Positions 1 to 7,177 are shown, counted from the first letter of the stretch. The stretch: DNA of 33,519 nt from Ilumatobacteraceae bacterium (GCA_025358075.1 JANYKU010000174.1:1-33519); one strand, 5' to 3'. The notes: a model not told the origin generated them from the sequence alone. Made by a program: numbers and translations.

Positions 1-530
1 TCGATCTCGGCCTGCCCGACATCGACGGCCTCGAGGTCTGTCGCCACCTTCGGTCTGCCCACGAACACCTTCCGATCATCGTGCTGACGGCCCGGCGCGA
101 AGAGCTCGACATCATCGAGGGGTTCGAGGCCGGAGCGGACGACTACCTCACCACGCCGTTCCGACTCAGCGAACTGCTTGCTCGCATCCGGGCTCGGCTA
201 CGAGCGACCACGGCAACGAGGCTCGAATCGGAAGACGTCGCTGTCGACGTGGCGGCTCGCCGCGCATGGCAGGCGGACCGCGAGCTGGGTTTCTCGACGA
301 AAGAGTTCGATCTCCTCGTCGAGCTCGTTCGCGGCGCCGGCACCGTGGTCAAGCGCGAGCTGCTGCTCGACCGAGTGTGGGGCACCGACTTCACCGGCAG
401 CAGCAAGACGCTCGACGTGCACATGGCCTGGTTGCGCCGCAAGCTCGGCGACGACGCGACGGCACCTCGCTACATCAGCACTGTGCGCGGGATCGGCTAT
501 CGGTTCGAGGGCACCGCGTCGAGCCGGTAA
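1..530 (+). CDS. OmpR/PhoB-family response regulator (5' end cut off by window)
   Basis: This is the C-terminal three quarters of a two-component response regulator; the reading frame is open from base 3 and no start lies in the window. The visible protein begins at DLGLPDIDG, whose first Asp fits the phospho-acceptor position. The receiver ends in GADDYLTTPF, where nearly all family members have Lys in place of the second Thr (codon ACG at 153-155, one base from AAG). The winged-helix DNA-binding domain follows (STKEFDLL, VKRELLLDRVWG, VDVHMAWLRRKLG equivalent, VRGIGYRF). It should bind promoter DNA as a dimer after phosphorylation by a sensor kinase, but no partner kinase is visible. The gene faces a second OmpR-type regulator, and the two 3' ends overlap by 34 bp. 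The family call is firm; the effect of the Lys loss is inferred. Confidence 0.9.
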   Translation, partial: DLGLPDIDGLEVCRHLRSAHEHLPIIVLTARREELDIIEGFEAGADDYLTTPFRLSELLARIRARLRATTATRLESEDVAVDVAARRAWQADRELGFSTKEFDLLVELVRGAGTVVKRELLLDRVWGTDFTGSSKTLDVHMAWLRRKLGDDATAPRYISTVRGIGYRFEGTASSR

Positions 531-532
531 CC
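495..532. terminator. Inverted repeat formed by the overlapping 3' ends of two regulator genes
   Basis: Arms at 495-509 and 518-532 are imperfect inverted repeats around an 8-nt loop; as RNA they pair with two G-U wobbles and one internal mismatch. Each arm is the coding sequence for the conserved GYR-[FL]-[ED] end of a winged-helix domain, one on each strand. The hairpin would appear in both transcripts and may act as a bidirectional terminator. There is no U-tract, so termination is inference. Confidence 0.45.
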
Positions 533-1180
533 CAACCGCGGCACGGTCACGATCGTCGGTGACTCGTCGTCGCGCTGCAGCTTCGACCGCAGCGTGCCGA
601 CGTGGACGGCCAGGGTGTGTGTCGATTTCGACCAGTGGCTGTCCCACACCGACGACATCAACTCGTTCTTGGTCACCGTTTCGCCGGAGCGAAGGGCGAG
701 GGCGGACAGCAGATCGAACTCTCGCGAAGTGAGATTGAGGGGATCGCCGGCCAGATCGGCGCGCCGGCCGCGGCGATCGATGCGCAGCGCCCCGACGACC
801 GTGAGGGGCGACGAACGGTCGAGATGGCGACGGATGCGAGCGGTCAGCACGGCGAGGGAGAACGGCTTGGTGACGTAGTCATCGGCGCCGGCGTCGAGCG
901 CGTCGATGACATCGAGCTCGTCGTGACGTCCGGTGACGACGATGATCGGCCGCTCGGCGTAGGCAGCTCGAAGTTCACGGCACAGCTCCACGCCGTCACC
1001 ATCCGGCAGTCCGAGGTCGACAAGGGCGATGTCGTGATCATCGATACCCCGCGCCGCTGCTGCCGTAGCAACTGCGGTCGAGTCGAATCCGTTGCGATCC
1101 AGTCCTCGCTCCAACGCCTGACGCACGCCAACGTCATCCTCGACGATCAACACTCGTAGCCGCGTCCTCGACATCGCCAT
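497..1180 (-). CDS. OmpR/PhoB-family response regulator
   Basis: A complete two-component response regulator of about 227 residues, normal for the family. The receiver domain carries the acidic pair VEDD near the start, the phospho-acceptor Asp in LVDLGLPDGDG, the Thr in VVTGRHDE and the conserved Lys in DDYVTKPF. The C-terminal winged helix shows LTSREFDLLSALA, TKNELMSSVW, HVGTLRSKL and RLGYRL. I start it at ATG 1180 (MAMSRTRLRV); ATG 1174 is equally possible. A longer upstream reading frame exists, but its sequence is not receiver-like. It resembles its convergent neighbour closely (ELDVIDALDAGADDY against ELDIIEGFEAGADDY), suggesting paralogues. Its start faces a secreted repeat protein across 104 bp, which could be a target. 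No kinase is adjacent. Confidence 0.93.
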   Translation of the reverse strand: MAMSRTRLRVLIVEDDVGVRQALERGLDRNGFDSTAVATAAAARGIDDHDIALVDLGLPDGDGVELCRELRAAYAERPIIVVTGRHDELDVIDALDAGADDYVTKPFSLAVLTARIRRHLDRSSPLTVVGALRIDRRGRRADLAGDPLNLTSREFDLLSALALRSGETVTKNELMSSVWDSHWSKSTHTLAVHVGTLRSKLQRDDESPTIVTVPRLGYRLDAVPSNR

Positions 1181-1215
1181 CAAGCATGACGCACACCGGG
1201 TCGGCCTGAGGCGCG

Positions 1216-1263
1216 GGCTTAAGCCGTGGTGTAGGGTTCCGCCCTCTTGAGCTGCACCAGCTC
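1216..1263. promoter_or_regulatory. Divergent intergenic region with two palindromes
   Basis: Between the regulator start (1180) and the repeat-protein start (1285) lie a perfect 10-bp palindrome GGCTTAAGCC (1216-1225), a TAGGGT that fits a -10 element for the plus strand (1232-1237), and a perfect inverted repeat GAGCTG-CAC-CAGCTC (1249-1263). They could be operators for the adjacent regulator or a 5' UTR hairpin. No convincing -35 is seen. Confidence 0.3.
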
Positions 1264-1284
1264 CTGACGGGGCGAGTTGGGCGA

Positions 1285-4200
1285 ATGTGGCCCAAGCGGA
1301 TCGTTGTTGTCTTGCTGTCGATGGGTGGGGTGGTGCTCGGTACGACTCCGGTTGCCACACACGCGACGAGCACCGTTGATGTGGTCGGGCCAGCCGGCAG
1401 CGAGAACTTCGGCAAGGCCCAAGTGCTGGTGCTCACCAACGGCAACTACGTGGTCACCGACCCGTACTACGACGGCACCGCCATCGACGAGGGCGCCGCC
1501 TACCTCTACAACGGGCTGACCAACCAAGTCATCAGCACCCTCACCGGCTCGGGGCCGAGCGACCGCGTCGGCGAAGGCGGAGTGGTCGAGGTCGGTGACA
1601 GCAACTTCGTGGTGAGCACTCCGGGCTGGACCGCCGGGGTCGTACCCGGCAACAAGGGTGCTGTCACCTGGGGCAGCGGCACCGCCGGGGTGAGCGGCAT
1701 CGTGTCGTCGGCGAACAGTCTGGTCGGCTCATCGCTCGGCGACCTCGTCGGGTCCTACCCCGTAACCGTCTTGACCAACGGCAACTACACCGTCGACTCG
1801 TTCAATTGGCACGACGGTGCAAACGGCGTCGGCGCCGTGACGTGGGGCAACGGCACCACCGGAATCTCCGGGCCCGTTACCACGACCAACAGCCTCGTGG
1901 GCACCGCCAACGCCGACAATGTCGGCGACCGCGGTGTCACCCCGCTCACCAACGGCAACTACGTCGTCCGATCCACAGGCTGGAACGGCGGCGTTGGCGC
2001 GGCGACGTGGGGCAACGGCACCACCGGCACCACCGGACCGGTATCCCCGACGAACAGCCTCGTCGGTTCGACTGCCGGCGACCAGGTCGGGCAATCCGGT
2101 ATCACGGCACTCACCAATGGCAACTACGTCGTCGCCAGCTCCAACTTCGACGCCACCCGCCTCGGTGCGGCGACGTGGGGCAACGGCGCCACCGGCACCA
2201 CCGGCGTCGTTTCGGCGGCGAACAGCCTGGTGGGCAGTCAGCCGAACGACAACGTCGGATCTGGCGTGATGACCGCGTTGGCCAACGGCAACTACGTCGT
2301 CTCCAGCCCGGTCTGGGACGACGGGACCACCACCGCCGACGTTGGCGCGGCAACATGGGGCGATGGCGCCACCGGAATCATCGGCCCGGTGACGACAGCC
2401 AACAGCCTCGTCGGAACGCAAGCCACTGACGAGGTCGGAATCGGCGGTGTCACGGCACTGACCAACGGCAACTACGTCGTTGCTAGCTACCGCTGGGATG
2501 ACGTCGCGACGGCCGACGCCGGCGCGGCAACGTGGGGCAACGGCGCCACTGGCCTCGTCGGCACCGTGTCGGCGGCGAACAGCCTCGTCGGTTCGACTGC
2601 AAGCGACCAGATCGGCTCCGCCGGAGTCTGGCCGCTGACCAACGGCAACTACGTAGTGACCTCGCGGTCATGGCACAACGGCGCGGTTGCCCAGGCCGGT
2701 GCGGCGACATGGGGCAACGGCACCACCGGCATCACCGGTACCGTCACCCCGGCGAACAGCCTCGTCGGCACGAGCGTCGATGAGGTCGGCTCCGGCGGCG
2801 TCACTGCGCTGACCAACGGCAACTACGTGGTGCACAACTTCAATTGGGACAACGGGCTGGCCCCCAACGCCGGTGCGGCGACGTGGGGCAACGGCACGAC
2901 GGGCATCACCGGCCTGGTAACGGCGGCCAACAGTCTCGTCGGCACGAGCACCGATCAGGTAGGTCTCGGTACCACTGCGCTCGCGAACGGCAACTACGTC
3001 GTCGCCAGCCCCAATTGGGACAACGGATCGATCGCCAACGCCGGCGCGATGACGTTCGGTCCGGCTGGTGGTATCACGGGCACGATCAACGCCTCGAACA
3101 GTGCGTTGGGCACGGCGCCGGGCGATGTCATCAATGCCAGCAAACGGCTGACTGCTGACAATGCGATTGCGGTGAGCACGAACTCGAATCGGGTGATCCT
3201 GTTACGCGTCCCGGATCTCGACTACGTGGCGTTGGCTCCGGCCCGGCTTGCCGAGACCCGTGCCGGGTTGCAGACCGTTGACGGCCAGTTCGCCGCCGGC
3301 GGGACACGCCCGACGGGTTCGACGTTGGCGTTGACGGTCGCTGGTCGTGGTGGGGTCGCTGCGGACGCCATCGCGGTGTCGTTGAACGTCACGGTTGCCA
3401 ATCCGGCCGGCAGCGGGTTCGTCACCGTGTACCCGTGCGGGTCCACCCACCCAACCGCCTCGAACCTCAACTACACGACTGGCGCGGTGGTGCCGAACGC
3501 TGTGATCGCCAAGATCGGCAACAACGGACAGGTCTGTGTGTTCGTGTCGATGGCCACCGACCTGATCGTCGACGTCAACGGCTACTTCCCGACCACCACC
3601 AGCCTCACCCCGATCAACCCGGCGCGTGTCTTGGAAACACGCCCCGGTCTGACAACCAGCGACAACCTGCAACAAGGGATCGGGGCACGTACCGCCGGGT
3701 CGGTCACCGCCGTGCAGATCGGCGGACGCGCCACCGTGCCAGCTGATGCGTCGGCGGTGGTGTTGAACGTCACCGTCACCGCAGCCCAAGGCCCAGGGTT
3801 CGTCACCGTCTACCCGTGCGGCACCACCATCCCGACCGCGTCGAACATCAACTACATCACCGGCAGCACCGTCGCGAATCTGGTGGTCGCCAAGATCGGC
3901 TCCGGTAGCCAGGTGTGCGTCTACACCAGCAACGCCATCGATCTGATCGCCGACGTCAACGGCTACTTCCCAGCGCGCACCACCTACCGGCCACTCAACC
4001 CCGCCCGACTGTTGGAAACACGCGCCGGTCTGACGACCATCGACACCAAGTTCCAAGGCGGCGGACTGCGGTCACAGAACTCGGTCTTGGCCCTCGACGT
4101 GACCGGCCGCGGTGGCGTCCCCACCGGGGCCACCACCGCGGTCTTGAACATCACCGTCACGGAGTCGACCGCCGGCGGGTTCATCACGGTGTATCCATGC

Positions 4201-4356
4201 GGCATCGACCCGCCACTGGCGTCGAATCTCAACTATGACGTCAACACCACCGTCGCCAACGCCGTCATCGTCAAGATCGGCACCAACGGACAGGTCTGCC
4301 TCCTCAACTCCGGACCAACGCAACTCGTCGTCGACGTCGCCGGCTACATCAACTGA
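1285..4356 (+). CDS. Secreted repeat protein with ten TNGNYVV repeats and three cysteine-paired modules
   Basis: A 1023-residue secreted protein. Residues 1-27 form a signal peptide (MWPKR, hydrophobic core, ATHA then TS). Residues about 45-615 hold ten repeats of 54-60 residues with consensus VTALTNGNYVV-S-WDNG-AGAATWGNGTTGITG-V-ANSLVGT-D-VG; this looks like the repeat class Pfam calls DUF5650, though I cannot confirm it. Residues about 650-1023 are three modules of exactly 127 residues (starting at 3235, 3616 and 3997). Each runs NPAR-LETR-GL ... GRGGVP ... LNVTVT ... VYPCG ... VCV ... VDVNGYFP, and each has two Cys that could form a disulfide. No sortase motif or C-terminal membrane segment is seen, so it is probably released or held non-covalently. 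A beta-rich adhesin or surface-layer role is a guess. Confidence 0.85.
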   Translation: MWPKRIVVVLLSMGGVVLGTTPVATHATSTVDVVGPAGSENFGKAQVLVLTNGNYVVTDPYYDGTAIDEGAAYLYNGLTNQVISTLTGSGPSDRVGEGGVVEVGDSNFVVSTPGWTAGVVPGNKGAVTWGSGTAGVSGIVSSANSLVGSSLGDLVGSYPVTVLTNGNYTVDSFNWHDGANGVGAVTWGNGTTGISGPVTTTNSLVGTANADNVGDRGVTPLTNGNYVVRSTGWNGGVGAATWGNGTTGTTGPVSPTNSLVGSTAGDQVGQSGITALTNGNYVVASSNFDATRLGAATWGNGATGTTGVVSAANSLVGSQPNDNVGSGVMTALANGNYVVSSPVWDDGTTTADVGAATWGDGATGIIGPVTTANSLVGTQATDEVGIGGVTALTNGNYVVASYRWDDVATADAGAATWGNGATGLVGTVSAANSLVGSTASDQIGSAGVWPLTNGNYVVTSRSWHNGAVAQAGAATWGNGTTGITGTVTPANSLVGTSVDEVGSGGVTALTNGNYVVHNFNWDNGLAPNAGAATWGNGTTGITGLVTAANSLVGTSTDQVGLGTTALANGNYVVASPNWDNGSIANAGAMTFGPAGGITGTINASNSALGTAPGDVINASKRLTADNAIAVSTNSNRVILLRVPDLDYVALAPARLAETRAGLQTVDGQFAAGGTRPTGSTLALTVAGRGGVAADAIAVSLNVTVANPAGSGFVTVYPCGSTHPTASNLNYTTGAVVPNAVIAKIGNNGQVCVFVSMATDLIVDVNGYFPTTTSLTPINPARVLETRPGLTTSDNLQQGIGARTAGSVTAVQIGGRATVPADASAVVLNVTVTAAQGPGFVTVYPCGTTIPTASNINYITGSTVANLVVAKIGSGSQVCVYTSNAIDLIADVNGYFPARTTYRPLNPARLLETRAGLTTIDTKFQGGGLRSQNSVLALDVTGRGGVPTGATTAVLNITVTESTAGGFITVYPCGIDPPLASNLNYDVNTTVANAVIVKIGTNGQVCLLNSGPTQLVVDVAGYIN
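1429..3150 (+). repeat. Ten tandem 162-179-bp coding repeats
   Basis: The codons for TNGNYVV or a close variant recur near 1435, 1603, 1774, 1951, 2113, 2281, 2461, 2638, 2815 and 2983. Each is followed by the ATWGNGTTG and ANSLVG blocks. The second copy is the most divergent (SNFVV). The uneven period shows that small in-frame insertions and deletions separate the copies. Confidence 0.9.
3235..4353 (+). repeat. Three tandem 381-bp modules
   Basis: Modules begin at 3235, 3616 and 3997 with exactly the same 381-bp period. Each encodes one NPAR-LETR to VDVNGYFP domain with a Cys pair (YPCG and VCV or VCL). The uniform period contrasts with the uneven upstream repeats, implying a structurally constrained domain. 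Confidence 0.9.
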
Positions 4357-4367
4357 CAATCGTCAGT
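4352..4367. terminator. Inverted repeat spanning two convergent stop codons
   Basis: ACTGAC-AATC-GTCAGT is a perfect 6-bp stem with a 4-nt loop. Its left arm contains the TGA of the repeat protein and its right arm the TGA (as TCA) of the CsbD gene. It could be a minimal shared terminator, but it is short and has no T-tract. Confidence 0.35.
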
Positions 4368-4554
4368 CGCGACCCTTGACCTTGTCGCGAGCGCTATCGA
4401 TGAGGTTGTCGGCCTTTTCTTTGACATCGCTGACGGCTTGCTTGGCCTTGCCCGCTCGCTCGTCGGCCTTGCCTTCGCGCTTGAGGTCTTTGTTATCGGT
4501 GAGATCGCCGACGGCCTGCTTGATCCTGCCCTTTGCCTGATCGGTGTTGTCCAT
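4363..4554 (-). CDS. CsbD family stress protein
   Basis: A 63-residue, highly charged protein that matches the CsbD family over its whole length: D-AKGRIKQAVGDLTDN near the start, then the EGKADERAGKAKQAVSDVKEKA helix and a lysine-rich end. CsbD proteins are small cytoplasmic helical proteins named for control by the general stress factor sigma-B in Bacillus subtilis; their molecular role is unknown. The start ATG (4554) has AGGA 8-9 nt upstream. A GTTT-N16-GGGTAC promoter lies 38 bp upstream on the same strand and fits sigma-B/sigma-F control. The gene converges with the repeat protein (6 bp apart) and diverges from a tiny membrane peptide. Confidence 0.93.
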   Translation of the reverse strand: MDNTDQAKGRIKQAVGDLTDNKDLKREGKADERAGKAKQAVSDVKEKADNLIDSARDKVKGRD

Positions 4555-4591
4555 GGGGATTCCTGCTTTCTGTACTCGGGGTACACCGCGG

Positions 4592-4617
4592 GTACCCGAC
4601 GGCCCCGAGCTTCAAAC
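4592..4617 (-). promoter_or_regulatory. Sigma-B/sigma-F-like promoter of the CsbD gene
   Basis: On the minus strand, GTTT (4617-4614), 16 nt, then GGGTAC (4597-4592). This matches the general-stress consensus (GTTT-N14-17-GGGTA). The predicted transcript start near 4585 gives a leader of about 31 nt carrying the AGGA ribosome site. Known CsbD regulation supports it; activity is inferred. Confidence 0.6.
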
Positions 4618-4633
4618 GGACGGAAGGACCCGA

Positions 4634-4659
4634 GTTTGGGCTGGCACTGCGCTGGGTAG
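4634..4659 (+). promoter_or_regulatory. Sigma-B/sigma-F-like promoter of the tiny membrane peptide
   Basis: On the plus strand, GTTT (4634-4637), 16 nt, then GGGTAG (4654-4659). It uses the same spacing as the divergent CsbD promoter, and the two -35 elements are 16 bp apart. Transcription would start near 4666, about 3 nt before the ATG at 4669, giving a nearly leaderless message. Confidence 0.55.
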
Positions 4660-4668
4660 ATGAAGCAC

Positions 4669-4755
4669 ATGCTGATTGCATCTGGTATCTACATTGGCGG
4701 CGGATTACTCGGTCTCATTCTGCTGATCGTCATCATCGTGCTCATCCTCCGATAG
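4669..4755 (+). CDS. 28-residue single-span membrane peptide
   Basis: A very short reading frame: MLIASGIYIGGGLLGLILLI then VIIVLILR and TAG. Nearly all of it is one hydrophobic helix with a GGG patch near the N-terminus and a single terminal Arg. An in-frame ATG at 4660 would add three residues, but it sits directly against the GGGTAG element, so the predicted transcript would begin after it; I therefore prefer 4669. The layout resembles other small hydrophobic peptides of stress regulons, but I cannot name a family. The divergent CsbD gene and matching promoters suggest joint induction by stress. The coding call rests on composition, start and stop, and promoter position. Confidence 0.55.
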   Translation: MLIASGIYIGGGLLGLILLIVIIVLILR

Positions 4756-4813
4756 CGAGCGCTTGACGAGCGAGGTTTGAGAACCCGATCCGCTCCGAGC
4801 ACAATGGCAGGCG

Positions 4814-5203
4814 ATGCCGAGTCGTCACCGACCAAAAGCTCCCCCGCCACCACCGCCCAGCGATGCCGAACGCTTCGCCCAAGCAATCCGCGACCACGAA
4901 GAGGCCGACCGCCGCGCCCAGCAGGCGAAGCTTGATCGCAAGGCCGAATCCGAGCGTCGCAAGATCGAAGCAGTCGAGTTCGCGGCACGGCTCGAACACG
5001 CCCGAGCGGCGCACAAACGGGCCGTGGAGTTGGTGAAAGAGGCGCAGCGAAGTGGCAGGGGCGCTGCTGCCGCCGACGTGGTGTGGCGAGCAGCCAAGGC
5101 TGAACTGATCGAGCTCGAGACCGGAGAACGACCGGCGTGGGCAGCAAAGCCCGAGTCGAGCGCGGCAGCCGACGAGCCGGACGAACCCAGCGACGACGAG
5201 TAA
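4814..5203 (+). CDS. Charged coiled-coil protein of unknown function
   Basis: A 129-residue soluble protein. Residues 1-16 are basic and proline-rich (a run of six Pro). Residues about 17-75 are rich in Glu, Lys, Arg and Ala with a heptad-like pattern (AIRDHEEADRRAQQAKLDRK, then a similar stretch), which predicts a long coiled-coil helix. A second helical stretch (AADVVWRAAKAELIELETGE) follows, and the tail is acidic (DEPDEPSDDE). No enzymatic motif is seen and I do not recognise a family. The start at ATG 4814 lacks a strong ribosome site; ATG 4804 is out of frame. It converges with the LuxR-type regulator, 3 bp apart. Its charge pattern suggests binding to nucleic acid or protein, which is speculative. 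Confidence 0.75.
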   Translation: MPSRHRPKAPPPPPPSDAERFAQAIRDHEEADRRAQQAKLDRKAESERRKIEAVEFAARLEHARAAHKRAVELVKEAQRSGRGAAAADVVWRAAKAELIELETGERPAWAAKPESSAAADEPDEPSDDE

Positions 5204-5206
5204 GCG

Positions 5207-5848
5207 CTACAGCAAGCGGCGGTCGGCGACCCAGGCAGTGAGCTCGTGACGGTTCGACAGCTGCAACTTGCGGAGCACCGACGAGACGTGGGTTTCGACG
5301 GTCTTCACCGACACGTGAATCCGCGCCGCGACCTCTTTGTAGGTGTAACCGCGGGCGATCAGCCGCAGCACCTCTTGTTCGCGTTGCGTCAGTCGATCCA
5401 TGTCGGGATCGGAGGTGACCGGGGCCGATCCCGCAAACGCATCGAGCACGAACCCAGCGAGGCGCGGCGAGAACACCGCGTCGCCGGCGTGCACCCGGCG
5501 GATCGCATCGAGCAGCTCTTCACGCGTGATCGTCTTGGTGACGTAGCCGCGGGCACCGGCGCGGATCACGCCGATCACATCTTCGGCGGCATCCGAGACC
5601 GACAGCGCGAGGCACTTCGTATCGGGAAGGGCGTCGCCCAGTCCCTCCAGGATGGCCCTGCCACCGCCGTTGGGCAGGTGGACATCGAGCAGCACTACGT
5701 CGGGCTTCGTGGCGCGGACGGCGATGATCGCCTCGTCGACGGTGCCGACATCACCGACGATCTCCACCGCATCGCCGATCTCGGCCTTCACGCCGGAACG
5801 GAACAGAGCATGGTCGTCGACCACGAACACGCGAATCCTCGCCGTCAT
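5207..5848 (-). CDS. NarL/LuxR-family response regulator
   Basis: A two-component regulator of 213 residues. The receiver domain has the acidic pair (VVDDH), the phospho-acceptor Asp in VVLLDVHLPNGGG, Ser in ALSVSD and Lys in GYVTKTI. The C-terminal LuxR-type helix-turn-helix is complete: LTQREQEVLRLIARGYTYKE, then VSVKTVETHVSSVLRKL. The start is ATG 5848, overlapping the upstream kinase stop (TGA) in an ATGA, so the two are translationally coupled. A GTG/ATG 21 bp further upstream would lie inside the kinase gene. It should be phosphorylated by that kinase and, by analogy with LiaR/VraR-type regulators, act on envelope-stress genes, probably including the divergent PspC gene. Confidence 0.95.
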   Translation of the reverse strand: MTARIRVFVVDDHALFRSGVKAEIGDAVEIVGDVGTVDEAIIAVRATKPDVVLLDVHLPNGGGRAILEGLGDALPDTKCLALSVSDAAEDVIGVIRAGARGYVTKTITREELLDAIRRVHAGDAVFSPRLAGFVLDAFAGSAPVTSDPDMDRLTQREQEVLRLIARGYTYKEVAARIHVSVKTVETHVSSVLRKLQLSNRHELTAWVADRRLL

Positions 5849-7047
5849 CTCGGCACCACGAGCTCCCACTCAGTGCCCCCGCCTCGAGCGGACTCCAACA
5901 TCGCCCGACCTCCGACTCGTTCGATGCGATCGCGGATCGACATGGCGATGCCGCGACGGTCTTCACCGACCTCGGCCGGGACGAAGCCGATTCCCTTGTC
6001 GCGGACGAAGGCTGTGACGGTCGCCTGCTCGACCTCGATGTAGATGCTGACGAGATCGGCCTGCGAGTGCTTGGCGGCATTGACCGTTGCTTCACGCACA
6101 GCGAGCAGCAACGCATCGACTGCCGGAGTCACCTCGTCGTCACCGACGACGACCAGGTCGACAGGCAGGCCATGGACGAGCTCGAGGTCGGCGGCGAGCG
6201 CTTCGGCACGAGCACTCAACGAACCGATCGCCGCGGCGGCCTTGGAGTCGTAGAGCCAACTGCGTAGCTCGCGCTCCTGACGCCGTGCCAGCATCACCAT
6301 CCGCCGCGGGTCGGCCGCGGCGCGCTGCATCAACGCCAGGGTCTGCAGCACCGAGTCGTGGAGGTGGGCGGCCATGTCGTTGCGTTCTTGGTCGCGGATT
6401 CGGGCGCGTTCTTCGTCTCGCAACTGCGTGGTGAGCCGGGCGACGTACGGACCGATCAAGACGGCGGCGCCGGCCAACGCCATCGCGAGTGCGGCGAGCG
6501 CTGCCGGAAGTTGTGCCACGTGCACTCCCCCGGCGACGAGTGCCACCAATCCAGCGATCGCCAGGGCGACGCCGCCCAGGGCGCGCACCGGCGTCGTGCG
6601 GCCCTGCAACACGCGCTCCAGCGGATCGCCCTCGGGATGCAGCTCGCGGCCTCGATACCACAGAAGCGCCGACCCGCTGGCGACGACGACTGCAGGGATC
6701 ATGATGCCATCACCTGGCCACAGGCCGATGTTGCGAGTGCTCATCAACAGTCCACCGGTCGCCGCAGCGACCGCGGCCGACCGCAGCGACACCACGCCGG
6801 GCTCGGCGACCTTCGGCACGGTCGCCTCTTCCGGCGGCCCGCTCAGTGCCCACCCGGCGAGGTAGATGACGACGCCAAGGCCACCCGTGAGGGTCAACAG
6901 CAACAACGCGATCCTGACGACGTAGGTGTCGACCCCGTAGCGGCGGGCGGCCCCACCACAGACGCCGAGCAGCACTCGATCCGTCGGCGACCGGGTGAAC
7001 TCGATCCGCCGGGCGCCGTGACGCACTGCTGCCGGGGTGGTGCTCAT
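5845..7047 (-). CDS. PspC-domain sensor histidine kinase (LiaS/VraS-like, HPK7 type)
   Basis: A membrane sensor kinase of about 400 residues. The N-terminus is a PspC domain (DRVLLGVCGGAARRYGVDTY then a hydrophobic VRIALLLLTLTGGLGVVIYL helix). Several more membrane spans follow, with no large extracellular domain. The cytoplasmic part has the HisKA_3 dimerisation helix with the phospho-acceptor His in RNDMAAHLHDSVLQTLAL. A HATPase_c domain follows, with the N box VREATVNAAKHSQA and G boxes DKGIGF and RRGIAMSIRDRIERVGG. The start at ATG 7047 (MSTTPAAVRH) or 7053 is uncertain because neither has a good ribosome site. It overlaps the LuxR-type regulator by 4 bp. The fused PspC domain suggests that it senses membrane damage or a partner PspC protein; the divergent gene encodes one. 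Confidence 0.93.
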   Translation of the reverse strand: MSTTPAAVRHGARRIEFTRSPTDRVLLGVCGGAARRYGVDTYVVRIALLLLTLTGGLGVVIYLAGWALSGPPEEATVPKVAEPGVVSLRSAAVAAATGGLLMSTRNIGLWPGDGIMIPAVVVASGSALLWYRGRELHPEGDPLERVLQGRTTPVRALGGVALAIAGLVALVAGGVHVAQLPAALAALAMALAGAAVLIGPYVARLTTQLRDEERARIRDQERNDMAAHLHDSVLQTLALMQRAAADPRRMVMLARRQERELRSWLYDSKAAAAIGSLSARAEALAADLELVHGLPVDLVVVGDDEVTPAVDALLLAVREATVNAAKHSQADLVSIYIEVEQATVTAFVRDKGIGFVPAEVGEDRRGIAMSIRDRIERVGGRAMLESARGGGTEWELVVPR

Positions 7048-7080
7048 GCCCATATCGTGCCATCGAAACCGAGACGGCAC

Positions 7081-7170
7081 ATCAGGTAGCGACCCTGATC
7101 CGGCGGTGCCGATCTCAGGGGTCAACCAGGGTCATCCCCGATGGCGGGAACGGGTCGTCACCCGTACCGT
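7081..7170. promoter_or_regulatory. Divergent PspC/kinase control region with repeated CAGGGTC boxes
   Basis: The 130-bp gap between the kinase and the PspC gene contains CAGGGTC three times: 7091-7097 (minus strand), 7116-7124 (as CAGGGGTCA) and 7127-7134 (CAGGGTCA). There is also the inverted repeat ATCAGG-N7-CCTGAT (7081-7099). TACCGT at 7165-7170 is a fitting -10 element 7 nt before ATG 7178. The boxes are candidate sites for the neighbouring LuxR-type regulator. Confidence 0.4.
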
Positions 7171-7177
7171 TCGACCT

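Noticed and set aside
1429..3150. Regular repeats as a CRISPR array
   Set aside because: The period is 162-179 bp, the repeats are in frame inside a signal-peptide protein, and spacers are not unique.
1729..4056. Long open frames on the minus strand opposite the repeat protein
   Set aside because: They arise from the codon bias of the repeats on the other strand, show only low-complexity Gly/Arg/Val sequence and match no family.
4660..4668. The earlier ATG at 4660 as start of the small membrane peptide
   Set aside because: It abuts the GGGTAG element, so the predicted transcript would begin downstream of it; it remains possible if another promoter is used.
5246..6043. A 265-residue plus-strand frame opposite the LuxR-type regulator and kinase
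   Set aside because: It is the antisense shadow of two clearly recognisable genes and has no coherent domain.
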